Source: Nocardioides islandensis
Lineage (GTDB): Bacteria > Actinomycetota > Actinomycetes > Propionibacteriales > Nocardioidaceae
NCBI RefSeq assembly: GCF_015352455.1
Contig: NZ_JADKPN010000006.1
Location: forward strand, 62,001 to 126,000
Direction of reading: 5' to 3'
Length of the DNA stretch: 64,000 nucleotides
Of the stretch, positions 50,978 through 60,415 are shown piece after piece; the stretch's first letter is position 1; every line of letters starts with the position of its first letter. The translations under genes and the position numbers were made by a program. Below the pieces are notes generated by a model, which saw nothing but the letters and a program-made list of their open reading frames with translations, ran no database searches and was not told the origin of the DNA.

Positions 50978-51525
50978 CCTCCAGCGACGCAGAGGGGTCC
51001 GGCACCCACACCCGAGACCGTCGCCGGGCCCGCACGATCTTCGGACTGGTGGCGCTGACGGCGTACGTCGTCGACATCTCGGCCAAGACCTGGGCCGTCC
51101 ATCGGCTCTCACGCGGTGACATCGAGGTGCTCGGCGACTGGTTCGTGCTGCACCTCGTGCGCAACCCGGGAGCGGCGTTCAGCACCGGCACGGAGTTCAC
51201 GATCGTGTTCAGCCTGGTCGCCATCGTCGCGGTGGGCGTGGTGCTGTGGTTCGCGCGGCGTGTGGGCACCACTGGGTGGGCCGTCGCGCTCGGCCTGCTG
51301 CTGGCGGGCATCGGCGGCAACCTGACCGACCGGGTCTTCCGCGATCCCGGGCCACTGCGCGGCCATGTCGTCGACCTCTTCATGGTGCCCCACTGGCCGG
51401 TGTTCAACGTGGCCGACGTGTGCATCGACGTCGCCGCCGGGTTGATCCTGCTGCAGGCCTTCCGCAACGTGCGGCTCGACGGCTCGCGCGTGTCCGACGA
51501 GCAGTCCCGGGAGGACGCGGCGTGA
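50974..51525 (+). CDS. lspA: Lipoprotein signal peptidase LspA
   Basis: About 183 residues, four TM helices, cleaving prolipoproteins after diacylglyceryl transfer. Motifs are [32 protein letters not shown] and FNVADVCID, with the catalytic aspartates in NLTD and NVAD. Start: CTG at 50974 overlaps the TraR-gene stop (CTGA) and has GAGGAG five bases upstream; GTG at 50941 and ATG at 50947 are in frame but lie inside the upstream gene without ribosome-binding sites. GTGA overlap with the pseudouridine synthase gene. Confidence 0.88.
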   Translation: MTSSDAEGSGTHTRDRRRARTIFGLVALTAYVVDISAKTWAVHRLSRGDIEVLGDWFVLHLVRNPGAAFSTGTEFTIVFSLVAIVAVGVVLWFARRVGTTGWAVALGLLLAGIGGNLTDRVFRDPGPLRGHVVDLFMVPHWPVFNVADVCIDVAAGLILLQAFRNVRLDGSRVSDEQSREDAA

Positions 51526-52457
51526 CCGCGGTCGACCACCGGGTGCTCACGGTGCCCGACGGCCTCGCGGGCGAGCGCCTCGACGCGGGCATGGCGAGGC
51601 TGTTCGGGCTCTCGCGCACCCGTGCGGCCGACCTGATCTCCCACGGCCACGTCCAGGTCGACGGGTCCACCGCCGTCAAGAGCGACCGGCTGGTCGCCGG
51701 CACCCTGCTCGAGGTCGCGATCCCGTCACTGGCCGACCCGCTGGAGGTCGTCCCGGCGATCGTCGAGGGCATCAGGATCATCCACGACGACGACTCGATC
51801 GTGGTGATCGACAAGCCGGTCGGCGTCGCCGTCCACCCCTCGCCCGGCTGGCACGGTCCCACCGTCGTCGGGCACCTGGCCGCGGCGGGCTTCCGGATCG
51901 CGACGGGCGGGGCCTCCGAACGCCAGGGCATCGTGCAGCGGCTCGACGTCGGCACGTCCGGGGTGATGGTGATCTGCAAGGGCGAGCGCGCCTACTCCGT
52001 GCTCAAGAACGCCTTCCGCCACCGCAAGGTCGACAAGGTCTACCACGCGCTCGTCCAAGGTCATCCCGACCCGCTCGAGGGCACGGTCGACGCCCCCATC
52101 GGCCGGCACCCGAAGGCCGACTACAAGTACGCCGTGATGGCCGACGGCCGGCACAGCGTCACGCACTACTCGACGCTGGAGGCCCACCGGTTCGCCTCCT
52201 TGCTCGAGGTGCACCTGGAGACCGGGCGCACCCACCAGATCCGCGTGCACATGACGGCCCTCAAGCACCCCTGCGTCGGCGACCTCACCTACGGCGCGGA
52301 CCCGACACTCGCCCAGCGGCTCGGGCTCGAACGGCAGTGGCTGCACGCGATGCGACTCGGCTTCGAGCACCCGGACTCCGGCGAGTACGTCGAGTACGAG
52401 TCGACGTACCCCGACGACCTCGCCCACGCCCTGGACGTGGTGCGCGGGCTGGACTGA
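51522..52457 (+). CDS. RluA-family pseudouridine synthase (RluD-like)
   Basis: A 311-residue enzyme with an N-terminal S4 RNA-binding domain ([30 protein letters not shown], about 14-60) and a catalytic domain: [15 protein letters not shown], catalytic Asp in [12 protein letters not shown] (about residue 145), and [18 protein letters not shown]. It converts uridines in 23S rRNA (RluD sites in E. coli) or tRNA; the target is not proven. GTG start overlaps lspA. Confidence 0.92.
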   Translation: MTAVDHRVLTVPDGLAGERLDAGMARLFGLSRTRAADLISHGHVQVDGSTAVKSDRLVAGTLLEVAIPSLADPLEVVPAIVEGIRIIHDDDSIVVIDKPVGVAVHPSPGWHGPTVVGHLAAAGFRIATGGASERQGIVQRLDVGTSGVMVICKGERAYSVLKNAFRHRKVDKVYHALVQGHPDPLEGTVDAPIGRHPKADYKYAVMADGRHSVTHYSTLEAHRFASLLEVHLETGRTHQIRVHMTALKHPCVGDLTYGADPTLAQRLGLERQWLHAMRLGFEHPDSGEYVEYESTYPDDLAHALDVVRGLD

Positions 52458-52459
52458 CC

Positions 52460-53197
52460 GTGTCCGACCTGCTCGTCCGTCCCGCCGCGCCGGAGGACTC
52501 CGACGCGATCGCCGCGCTGTACGGCCGGTCGCGGGCCGCGGCCTCGATGCCGCCGGCGCTGCACACGGCCGAGGAGGACCGCGGCTGGTTCGCCGCGCGA
52601 CTGCGCGACGACGACCACGACGTCTGGGTGGCCCAGAGGGGGGACCAGCGGGACGGCTCCCTCCTGGGCTACGCCCTGGCCACCTCGACCTGGCTCGACC
52701 ACCTGTTCGTGGACCCCGACGCCCAGGGCTCCGGGGTCGGCGGCGTCCTGCTCGACACCGTCAAGGCCGTGCGACCCGCGGGCTTCTGCCTCTGGGTGTT
52801 CGAGATGAACACGGCCGCCCGGTCCTTCTACGCCCGCCGCGGCCTGGTCGAGCTCGAGCGCACCGATGGTGCGGGCAACGAGGAGAAGGCCCCCGACGTC
52901 CGGATGGCCTGGCCCGGCCCGGACCCGATCGCCTTCTTCCGCGGCCTGATCGACGAGGTCGACGACTCCCTCGGAGAGCTGTTGGCCCGCCGCGTCGCCC
53001 TCACCCGCGCCGTCCAGGCCGTCAAGCAGTCCGACGCCCGCGACCCCGACCGCGAGCGGCAGATCGCCGAGCGCATCGCCCGCGTCGCGCCCGAGCTCGG
53101 CGCGGACCGCCTGGCCCGCATCGTGCACGCGATCATCACCGAGAGCCTGGACGCCGTTCGCCCGAGCCCGACCGAGGCGCCCGCGCCGGAGCGGTGA
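52460..53197 (+). CDS. GNAT acetyltransferase fused to AroQ-type chorismate mutase domain
   Basis: A 245-residue two-domain protein. Residues 1-150 are a GNAT domain (VRPAAPEDSDAIAALY, then LDHLFVDPDAQGSGVGGVLLDTV as acetyl-CoA motif A). Residues 160-234 match AroQ chorismate mutase: Arg161, Arg178, Lys189, Asp195, Arg198, Glu199 and Ser229 align with E. coli PheA Arg11, Arg28, Lys39, Asp48, Arg51, Glu52 and Ser84 in RDPDRERQIAERI-type sequence; the catalytic Gln88 is Val233. Activity is therefore uncertain. It may link shikimate-derived substrates to acetylation (inference). It starts two bases after the pseudouridine synthase stop. Confidence 0.82.
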   Translation: MSDLLVRPAAPEDSDAIAALYGRSRAAASMPPALHTAEEDRGWFAARLRDDDHDVWVAQRGDQRDGSLLGYALATSTWLDHLFVDPDAQGSGVGGVLLDTVKAVRPAGFCLWVFEMNTAARSFYARRGLVELERTDGAGNEEKAPDVRMAWPGPDPIAFFRGLIDEVDDSLGELLARRVALTRAVQAVKQSDARDPDRERQIAERIARVAPELGADRLARIVHAIITESLDAVRPSPTEAPAPER

Positions 53198-53269
53198 CCG
53201 TGGCTCCGTCAGGGACGGGGAGACGGTGCCAGGCTCACCGCCGCCAGGGAGACGGCGAGCGCCCGAGGG

Positions 53270-53776
53270 TCAGAGGACGGTCGTCCCGTACATCTCCCCG
53301 AGCGGGTCGGCGAGCAGCTCGAGGCGGGCGCCGTCGGGGTCGCGGAAGTACAAGGAGGCGTCGCTCTCCTCGAGGTACTCGACCCCGGCGGCGTCGAGCT
53401 TGCCGCGCAGGTGCTCCCACTTGTCGCGCGTCACCGAGATGGCCAGGTGGTGCAGGCCGCCGAGGACCTCGGCGTACGGGCCGAGGTCGAGGCCGGGGAG
53501 GTCGAAGAACGCCAGCAGGTTGCCGTGGCCGATGTCGAAGAAGAAGTGGTTGGAGCCGGCGTAGTCGCGGTTCTCGAAGATCTCGGTGAGCGGGAACTCC
53601 AGGAGCCCCTGGTAGAAGTCGATCGTCGTGCGTACGTCGGAGCAGATCAGCGCGAAGTGGTGCAGGCCGCGCGCACTGCTCTCGGGACGGTCGGCGCCGC
53701 CGCGGAGGTACTCGGCGCGGATCCGCTCGCGGTCGGCGTTGATGGCGTCGAGATCGATGTCCCCAGGAGTCGTCAC
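53270..53776 (-). CDS. VOC superfamily (glyoxalase/dioxygenase-like) protein
   Basis: A 168-residue vicinal oxygen chelate protein. After about 40 N-terminal residues (INADRERIRAEYLRGGADRP) the two beta-alpha-beta-beta-beta modules follow: GLHHFALICSDVRTTIDFYQGLLEFPLTEIF and GLHHLAISVTRDKWEHLRGKLDAAGVEY, with metal-ligand candidates His45, His116 and Glu in ARLELLAD. Substrate unknown (dioxygenase, lyase or resistance type). GTG at 53776 with GGGAGG about nine bases upstream. Divergent from dnaE. Confidence 0.85.
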   Translation of the reverse strand: MTTPGDIDLDAINADRERIRAEYLRGGADRPESSARGLHHFALICSDVRTTIDFYQGLLEFPLTEIFENRDYAGSNHFFFDIGHGNLLAFFDLPGLDLGPYAEVLGGLHHLAISVTRDKWEHLRGKLDAAGVEYLEESDASLYFRDPDGARLELLADPLGEMYGTTVL

Positions 53777-53838
53777 GGCCCCATCCTCCCCGATCGGGAC
53801 TGTCGGCGCGTGGTGCCAGACTCGCCCCGGCGGTCGCG

Positions 53839-53844
53839 TAGGCT
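53839..53844 (+). promoter_or_regulatory. Possible dnaE -10 hexamer TAGGCT
   Basis: TAGGCT lies about 117 bases before the dnaE ATG in the 184-base VOC-dnaE gap. Here it is far from the start codon, so a leader of about 110 bases is predicted. A clear -35 is not seen. Confidence 0.35.
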
Positions 53845-53960
53845 GGCGTCCTTCCCCAGAAGGTCGCCTCGCACTTCCTCCGAGGCCGCTGAGATCAGGC
53901 AGAACCATTGGCCCAGCCGACCCCTGTGTCGACAATTTTCTAGGGAGCTCCGAACCACCG

Positions 53961-56900
53961 ATGACGACAGGTGCCCGCGACTCCTTCGTCCACCTGCACG
54001 TCCACACCGAGTACTCCATGCTCGACGGCGCCGCGCGCCTGGGCGCGCTGGCCGGACGGGTCGCCGAGCTCGGCATGCCGGCGGTCGCGATGACCGACCA
54101 CGGCAACGTCTTCGGCGCCTACGAGTTCTACAAGCAGGCCAAGGCGGTGGGGGTCAAGCCGATCATCGGCATGGAGGCGTACGCCGCCCCCAACATCAGC
54201 CGCTTCGAGCGCAAGGGCGTCAACTTCTACGACGGCGGCTCCGACGACGTGTCCGCCCGGGGCGCCTACACCCACATGACCCTGCTCTCGGAGTCCACCG
54301 AGGGCATGCACAACCTCTTCCGGCTCAGCACGGGCGCCTGGCGCGACGGCTTCTTCAAGCAGCCCCGCCTCGACCGCGAGCTCCTCGCGCAGCACAGCAG
54401 GGGCATCATCGCGACGACCGGCTGCCCGTCCGGCGAGGTGCAGGTCCACCTCCGCTACGGCAACTACGACGCCGCGCGGCAGGCGGCCGCCGACCACCAG
54501 GACATCTTCGGTCGCGACAGCTACTTCCTGGAGCTGATGGACCACGACCTGCCGCTGGAGAAGCGGGTCCGTGACGGGCTGCTCAAGCTGGCCAAGGACC
54601 TCCGGATCCCGCTGCTCGCGACCAACGACTCCCACTACGTCGACCAGAAGGACGCTCCCTCCCAGGAGCACCTGCTCTGCATCAACTCCGGCTCGACCAT
54701 GGACGTCCCGGCCGGTGACGGCCCGGGCCAGCGGTTCGCGTTCTCCGGCACCGACTACTACATCAAGTCGGCCGCGGAGATGCGGTCCCTGTGGGCCGAC
54801 AAGCACGGCCTGCCCGAGGCCTGCGACAACACGCTGCTCATCGCCGAGCGGTGCGACGTCAGCTTCACCGAGGGCAACGGCACCTACATGCCGCGCTTCC
54901 CCTGCCCGCCGGGCGAGGACGAGACCTCCTGGCTGCTCAAGGAGGTCGAGGCGGGGCTGCGGTTCCGCTACCCCGGCGGCACGTCGGAGGAGATCCGCCA
55001 GCGGGCCGAGTTCGAGCTCGGCGTGATCACCCAGATGGGCTTCAGCGGCTACTTCCTCGTCGTCGCCGACTTCATCAACTGGGCCAAGGACAACGGCATC
55101 CGCGTCGGCCCGGGGCGTGGGTCGGGCGCGGGCTCGATCGTCGCCTACGCCCTGCGCATCACCGACCTCGACCCGCTCGTCCACGGCCTGCTGTTCGAAC
55201 GTTTCCTCAACCCCGACCGCGTCTCCATGCCCGACTTCGACATCGACTTCGACGAGCGTCGTCGCGGTGAGGTGATCAAGTACGTCACCGACAAGTACGG
55301 CGAGGACCGCGTCTCGATGATCGTCACCTACGGGACGATCAAGTCCAAGCAGGCGATCAAGGACTCCTCGCGCATCCTGGGCTACCCGTTCGCCATGGGC
55401 GACCGCGTCACCAAGGCGATGCCGCCCGCCGTCATGGGCAAGGACGTCCCGCTCCAGGATCTCTTCAACCCCGAGCACAAGCGCTACTCCGAGGGCGGGG
55501 AGTTCCGCTCGCTGGTCGAGTCCGACCCCGACGTACGCCGCGTGGTCGACACCGCGATCGGCATCGAGGGCCTCAAGCGCCAGTGGGGCGTGCACGCCGC
55601 CGGCGTGATCATGTCCAGCGAGCCGCTGCTCGACATCATCCCGATGCTCAAGCGTCCCGCCGACGGCGCGATGATCACCCAGTTCGACTACCCGACCTGC
55701 GAGTCGCTGGGCCTGATCAAGATGGACTTCCTGGGCCTGCGCAACCTCACCGTCCTCGACGACTGCGTCAAGAACATCGAGGCCAACCGCGGCGAGACCG
55801 TGGTGCTCGAGACCCTCCCGCTCGACGACCCGGCGACCTACCAGCTGCTGCAGAAGGGCGACACGCTCGGGGTCTTCCAGCTCGACGGCGGCCCGATGCG
55901 CGCGCTGCTGCGCTCGATGCGGCCCGACGAGTTCAAGGACATCTCGGCCGTCGGCGCCCTCTACCGTCCCGGCCCGATGGGCATGGACTCCCACAACAAG
56001 TACGCCCGCCGCAAGACCGGGCGCGAGCCCGTCGTGGCCATCCACCCCGAGCTCGCCGAGCCGCTGGCGGAGATCCTCGACGAGACCTACGGCCTGCTGG
56101 TCTACCAGGAGCAGGTGATGGCCATCGTGCGGAAGGTCGCGGGCTACTCCCTCGGCCAGGCCGACCTGCTGCGCAAGGCGATGGGCAAGAAGAAGAAGGA
56201 GATCCTGGACGCCGAGTACGTCCCCTACGCCGAGGGGATGCGCGCCAACGGCTTCGGCGAGGGCGCGATCAAGGCACTGTGGGACGCCCTGCTGCCCTTC
56301 TCCGACTACGCCTTCAACAAGGCCCACTCCGCGGCCTACGGGCTGGTCTCCTACTGGACCGCCTACCTCAAGGCCAACTACCCGGCGGAGTACATGGCCG
56401 CGCTCCTCACGTCCGTCAAGGACGACAAGGACAAGATGGCCATCTACCTCAACGAGAGCCGCCGGATGAAGATCCAGGTGCTCCCGCCCGACGTCAACGA
56501 GTCGGCGACCAACTTCACGCCCGTCGGCCGCGACATCCGCTTCGGGCTCACCGCCGTGCGCAACGTCGGCCACAACGTCGTCACCGGGATCGTCGAGGCG
56601 CGGCAGGAGAAGGGGCGGTACGCCGACTTCAACGACTTCATGGACAAGGTGCCCGCCCTGGTCTGCAACAAGCGGGTCATCGAGTCGCTGGTCAAGGCCG
56701 GCGCGTTCGACGACATGAAGCACAAGCGCCGCGCGCTGGTGGCCATCCATGAGACGGCCGTCGACCAGTACGTCGACATCAAGCGCAACGAGGCGATCGG
56801 CCAGGACTCCCTCTTCGCCGGCCTCGACGGGCTCGAGGGTGGCGGCAGCAGCAGCTTCGGGATCTCGGTGACCGTGCCCGACCTCGAGGAGTGGGACAAG

Positions 56901-57527
56901 ACCACGCTGCTGGGCCACGAGCGGGAGATGCTCGGGCTCTACGTCTCCGACCACCCGCTGCTCGGGCTCGAGCACGTCCTCTCGCAGGGCACGGACGCCA
57001 CCATCGGTCAGCTGCTGCTCGACGAGGAGCGGCCCGACGGCAGCTACGTCACCATCAGCGGTCTGGTCACCTCCGTGCAGCGCAAGATCACCAAGAAGGG
57101 CGACTCCTGGGCGATCGTCCAGCTGGAGGACCTCGACGGCGGCATCGAGGTGCTGATGTTCCCGAGCACCTACCAGCTGGCCAGCACCTACCTCGTCGAG
57201 GACGCCATCATCACGGTGCGCGGCACGCTCTCGCGCGACAAGGACACCCCGGCGGTCCGGGCCCAGGAGGTCACCGTCCCCGACCTCTCCGACGGGCCGA
57301 GCGGCCCGGTGGTGATCAGGCTGCCCTCGACCCGGTGCACCCCGCCGGTCGTGGAGAAGCTCACCGAGGTGCTGCGCACCCACCCGGGCATGACCGAGGT
57401 ACACCTCCAGCTGCTGGCCCGCGACTCCACCCAGGTCCTGCGGCTGCCCGCCCACCGGGTCACCGCGACCCCGGCGCTCTTCGCCGACCTCAAGCAGCTG
57501 CTGGGACCGGGATGTCTGACCCCGTAG
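53961..57527 (+). CDS. dnaE: Replicative DNA polymerase III alpha subunit DnaE
   Basis: A 1188-residue C-family polymerase. The PHP domain has an intact metal site (FVHLHVHTEYSMLDG, His11/13/15), consistent with PHP proofreading as in mycobacterial DnaE1. Catalytic aspartates lie in MPDFDIDFDERRRGEV, with GPGRGSGAGSIVAYALRITDLDP upstream. The C-terminal OB domain is YVTISGLVTSVQRKITKKGDSWAIVQLEDLDGGIEVLMFP. Length and motifs are those of the housekeeping enzyme, unlike DnaE2 in this window. The end overlaps the next gene by 16 bases. Confidence 0.97.
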   Translation: MTTGARDSFVHLHVHTEYSMLDGAARLGALAGRVAELGMPAVAMTDHGNVFGAYEFYKQAKAVGVKPIIGMEAYAAPNISRFERKGVNFYDGGSDDVSARGAYTHMTLLSESTEGMHNLFRLSTGAWRDGFFKQPRLDRELLAQHSRGIIATTGCPSGEVQVHLRYGNYDAARQAAADHQDIFGRDSYFLELMDHDLPLEKRVRDGLLKLAKDLRIPLLATNDSHYVDQKDAPSQEHLLCINSGSTMDVPAGDGPGQRFAFSGTDYYIKSAAEMRSLWADKHGLPEACDNTLLIAERCDVSFTEGNGTYMPRFPCPPGEDETSWLLKEVEAGLRFRYPGGTSEEIRQRAEFELGVITQMGFSGYFLVVADFINWAKDNGIRVGPGRGSGAGSIVAYALRITDLDPLVHGLLFERFLNPDRVSMPDFDIDFDERRRGEVIKYVTDKYGEDRVSMIVTYGTIKSKQAIKDSSRILGYPFAMGDRVTKAMPPAVMGKDVPLQDLFNPEHKRYSEGGEFRSLVESDPDVRRVVDTAIGIEGLKRQWGVHAAGVIMSSEPLLDIIPMLKRPADGAMITQFDYPTCESLGLIKMDFLGLRNLTVLDDCVKNIEANRGETVVLETLPLDDPATYQLLQKGDTLGVFQLDGGPMRALLRSMRPDEFKDISAVGALYRPGPMGMDSHNKYARRKTGREPVVAIHPELAEPLAEILDETYGLLVYQEQVMAIVRKVAGYSLGQADLLRKAMGKKKKEILDAEYVPYAEGMRANGFGEGAIKALWDALLPFSDYAFNKAHSAAYGLVSYWTAYLKANYPAEYMAALLTSVKDDKDKMAIYLNESRRMKIQVLPPDVNESATNFTPVGRDIRFGLTAVRNVGHNVVTGIVEARQEKGRYADFNDFMDKVPALVCNKRVIESLVKAGAFDDMKHKRRALVAIHETAVDQYVDIKRNEAIGQDSLFAGLDGLEGGGSSSFGISVTVPDLEEWDKTTLLGHEREMLGLYVSDHPLLGLEHVLSQGTDATIGQLLLDEERPDGSYVTISGLVTSVQRKITKKGDSWAIVQLEDLDGGIEVLMFPSTYQLASTYLVEDAIITVRGTLSRDKDTPAVRAQEVTVPDLSDGPSGPVVIRLPSTRCTPPVVEKLTEVLRTHPGMTEVHLQLLARDSTQVLRLPAHRVTATPALFADLKQLLGPGCLTP

Positions 57528-58120
57528 ACAGCCGCGCGACCGACCAGCTCGACGATCCCGACCACATCGAGCTGCCCCCGCCACGGCGGTCCTCGCGACT
57601 CGGGGACCTGCGTGGACCGGTGCTCCTCGTCGTCGGGGTGCTGGTCGCCTACGGCATCGTGGGGGTGGCCGCGGGCTGGCTGTGGCACGAGCTGTGGACG
57701 CCCGCCAACGGGGTGGTGGTCGGCCACCAGTGGTACGCCTCCGGCGACGCCCTCCGCGAAGACTTCTCGGGCACCGGCATCTACGTCGTGGTGGCCACCG
57801 TGGCCGGGCTCGTCCTGGGGCTGGTGAGCGCGGTGCTCGGCGGCCGGCGGCCCCTGGTGACCGTGGTCGCGGCCGTGGTCGGCTCGGCGCTGGCGGCGTA
57901 CCTGATGACCACCGTGGGCCAGGGCCTGGGTCCGGAGGACCCGCACACCCTCGCCGCGAAGGCCGCGGACGGCAAGGAGCTGCCCAGCGCGCTGGCGGTG
58001 ACCGGCTTCAGCCCGACCCTGGCGTTCACGTTCGGCACGCTCGTCGCGCTCGCGGTGGTGTACACGATGTTCCCCGGCAAGACGCGCGAAGCGCGCTTGG
58101 ACGAGGAACCGCGCAGGTAG
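57512..58120 (+). CDS. DUF2567-like four-helix membrane protein
   Basis: A 202-residue membrane protein with a polar N-terminus (about 32 residues) and four TM helices (about 37-59, 88-108, 113-133, 165-186). A loop with GHQWYASGDALREDFSGTG between helices 1 and 2 is extracytoplasmic. It resembles actinobacterial DUF2567 proteins, function unknown. The ATG overlaps the dnaE end by 16 bases, so translation is likely coupled. Confidence 0.7.
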   Translation: MSDPVDSRATDQLDDPDHIELPPPRRSSRLGDLRGPVLLVVGVLVAYGIVGVAAGWLWHELWTPANGVVVGHQWYASGDALREDFSGTGIYVVVATVAGLVLGLVSAVLGGRRPLVTVVAAVVGSALAAYLMTTVGQGLGPEDPHTLAAKAADGKELPSALAVTGFSPTLAFTFGTLVALAVVYTMFPGKTREARLDEEPRR

Positions 58121-58142
58121 GCTTCGCGTCCGAAGAACGCAT

Positions 58143-58164
58143 GCGGCGCCGCCCAGGGCGCCGC
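58143..58164 (+). terminator. Hairpin between the DUF2567-like and DUF3352 genes
   Basis: gcggcgcc (58143-58150) and ggcgccgc (58157-58164) form a perfect 8-bp stem with a six-base loop, 22 bases after the stop and 23 before the next start. It could terminate the dnaE transcript or lie in the DUF3352 leader. Confidence 0.5.
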
Positions 58165-58186
58165 CCGAACATCACGGGGTCCCCAC

Positions 58187-59944
58187 ATGTCCGACACCTA
58201 CCCTCCGGGCCCTGCCGGCCCGGTCGAGCCGGGTGCCCAGCCCCCGGTCCCGCCCGCCTACGCGCCGGCGTACGGCCAGCCGGCGTACCCCCAGCCCTCG
58301 ACGGGTGCGCCGGAGTACCTCGAGGCCGGCGGCGGCTCGCCGCTGCCTCCGGACACCCCGGTCGCGGCGGCGGGTGGCGGTGGTCGTCGGCGCGGCCTGA
58401 TGATCGGTGGCGGCGTCGCCGCCCTCGCGGTCGTCGGCGTGGGCGCGTGGGCGGCGGCGCAGTTCTTCGCGACCGGCGCGCAGCCGGCGGAGGCGCTGCC
58501 GGCGAGCACGATCGGCTACGCCAGCATCGACCTCGACCCGAGCGGCGGCCAGAAGATCGAGGCGCTGCGCACGCTCAACAAGTTCCCGGCGTTCAAGGAC
58601 GAGATCGGCCTCGACGCCAACGACGACGTGCGCCAGAAGATCTTCGAGGAGCTCGACTTCCCGGAGGACTGCAAGATCTTCTACGCCGAGGACATCGAGC
58701 CCTGGCTCGGTGACCGCTTCGCGGTGGCGGCGGTCGACACCGGCCAGGACGCCCCCGAGATCGTGGGCGTGATCCAGGTCAAGGACGAGAAGGAGGCCGA
58801 CGCCGGCCTCACCAAGCTGCGCGACTGCGGCAACGGCGGCACCAGCGAGTCGTCCGGCGGCTGGGTCATCAACGACGGGTGGGCCATCGTCGCGGAGGAC
58901 CAGGAGGGCGCGCAGGCGGTGGCCGACGCGACCGCGAAGGGCACGCTGGCCGACGACGCGGACTTCAAGGACATCACCGCGCGGGCCGGCTCGGCGGGCA
59001 TCGTCTCGATGTACGCCGCCCCGGCCGCGGGGCAGTACCTCGCCGACAGCATGGGCGGCGTCGGCGGTCTCGCCGGTGAGCTCGAGCAGGGCCTGACCGG
59101 CGGCGACATGCTCGGCGGCGGCGAGGAGCTCCAGCCGCAGGACGGCAGCAACCCGATGGCCGACGCGCTGAAGAACTTCAAGGGGATGGCCGTCTCGGTG
59201 CGCTTCTCCGACGGCGCGCTGGAGATCGAGTCCGCGGGCGACACCGGGCTGCTGCCCAAGTCGCTGTACGGCACGGACCGCGGCGCCGACGTCGTGGAGA
59301 CGCTGCCGACGGCCACGGCCGCGGCGATCGGCGTCGGCTTCGAGCCCGGCTGGCTCACCGACGTCGTGGACCAGTTCTCCGCGTTCGGCGGCGGCATGAC
59401 CACCGACGAGCTGTTCCAGGAGGCGTCCGACGCCACCGGCCTGGACGTGCCGGCGGACATCGAGACCCTGCTGGGCGAGTCCGCGGCGCTGTCGTTCGGC
59501 TCGGACTTCGACCCGGAGGCGTTCTTCAACTCCGGCGACGCCAGCGACCTCCCCATCACGTTGAAGGTGAAGGGCGACGAGGCGGCGGCCCGCAAGGTGC
59601 TCGACAAGATCCTGGCCCAGGACCCCGAGGCCGGGAAGTACTTCGCCCTCGACAGCGACGCCGGGTACTTCGCGATCGGGCCCGACGAGGACCACCGCAC
59701 CGCCGTGCTCGGCCGCGGCGACCTCGGCAACAACGAGGTCTACCGGGACGTCATCCGCGAGTCCGACAAGGCCAGCGCCTTGCTGTACGTCAACTTCGAC
59801 GTCGGCGACGACTGGCTGGTCCGGCTGGCCGGCGACGACCAGTCGGTGAAGGAGAACCTCCAGCCGCTGGCCGGGTTCGGCATCACCGCCTGGCAGGACG
59901 ACGACTGGACCCACTCGGTCATGAGGCTCACGACCGACAAGTAG
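58187..59944 (+). CDS. DUF3352 domain membrane-anchored protein
   Basis: A 585-residue protein: Pro/Gly/Tyr-rich cytoplasmic N-terminus (about 65 residues), one TM helix (about 68-93, LMIGGGVAALAVVGVGAWAAAQFF) and a large extracytoplasmic domain of the DUF3352 family, with the typical start LPASTIGYASIDLDPSGGQKIEALRTLNKFP. The domain is acidic and Gly-rich (GQYLADSMGGVGGLAGEL). Function unknown; the architecture suggests an envelope-associated binding or scaffold role. Confidence 0.8.
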   Translation: MSDTYPPGPAGPVEPGAQPPVPPAYAPAYGQPAYPQPSTGAPEYLEAGGGSPLPPDTPVAAAGGGGRRRGLMIGGGVAALAVVGVGAWAAAQFFATGAQPAEALPASTIGYASIDLDPSGGQKIEALRTLNKFPAFKDEIGLDANDDVRQKIFEELDFPEDCKIFYAEDIEPWLGDRFAVAAVDTGQDAPEIVGVIQVKDEKEADAGLTKLRDCGNGGTSESSGGWVINDGWAIVAEDQEGAQAVADATAKGTLADDADFKDITARAGSAGIVSMYAAPAAGQYLADSMGGVGGLAGELEQGLTGGDMLGGGEELQPQDGSNPMADALKNFKGMAVSVRFSDGALEIESAGDTGLLPKSLYGTDRGADVVETLPTATAAAIGVGFEPGWLTDVVDQFSAFGGGMTTDELFQEASDATGLDVPADIETLLGESAALSFGSDFDPEAFFNSGDASDLPITLKVKGDEAAARKVLDKILAQDPEAGKYFALDSDAGYFAIGPDEDHRTAVLGRGDLGNNEVYRDVIRESDKASALLYVNFDVGDDWLVRLAGDDQSVKENLQPLAGFGITAWQDDDWTHSVMRLTTDK

Positions 59945-59950
59945 CCCGCC

Positions 59951-60415
59951 TCAGCGGCTGATGTCGGCCACGATCGCCCCGGTCACCTCCACGAGGTCGG
60001 CCGGGGCGATCCCCACGTCCAGGCCGCGACGTCCCGCGGACACGTACACCACGTCGTACAGCTCCGCGGTCTCGTCGACCACCGTGCGGTGCGTCTTGCG
60101 CTGGCCGACGGGGGAGATGCCGCCGGTGACGTAGCCGGTGGCCCGCTCGGCGGCCCTCGGGTCGGCCGTCGACGCCCTGCTGCCGCCGAGAGCACGCGCG
60201 AGCGCCTTGAGGTCGAGCTTGGTGGAGACCGGCACCACCGCGACGACCAGGGAGCCGTCGAGATCGGCGAGCAGCGTCTTGAAGACCTGGTCGGGATCGA
60301 GGCCGAGGGCGTCGGCGGCCTCCAGCCCGTACGAGGTCGCGCGCGGGTCGTGGTCGTACTCGTGCAGCGTGTGCGCGATCCCCGCCCGGGTCAGCGCGAC
60401 GACGGCCGGGGTCAA
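59951..60415 (-). CDS. ybaK: YbaK/EbsC-type Cys-tRNA(Pro) deacylase
   Basis: A 154-residue editing enzyme: [14 protein letters not shown] [35 protein letters not shown]-terminus, [12 protein letters not shown] and the active loop [23 protein letters not shown] (about residues 95-117) with the conserved lysine in TKLDLK. It removes Cys mis-attached to tRNA-Pro. The TTG at 60415 overlaps the TGA of the LON-domain gene (TTGA), which also explains the lack of ATG/GTG at the conserved N-terminus. Confidence 0.9.
   Translation of the reverse strand: MTPAVVALTRAGIAHTLHEYDHDPRATSYGLEAADALGLDPDQVFKTLLADLDGSLVVAVVPVSTKLDLKALARALGGSRASTADPRAAERATGYVTGGISPVGQRKTHRTVVDETAELYDVVYVSAGRRGLDVGIAPADLVEVTGAIVADISR

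Noticed and set aside
55194..55206. TTCGAACGTTTC resembling an SOS half-site
   Set aside because: Inside dnaE coding sequence, wrong spacing and second half-site not matching.
53940..57584. 1214-codon minus-strand open frame opposite dnaE
   Set aside because: Same GC-driven antisense shadow; replicative dnaE on the plus strand is certain.
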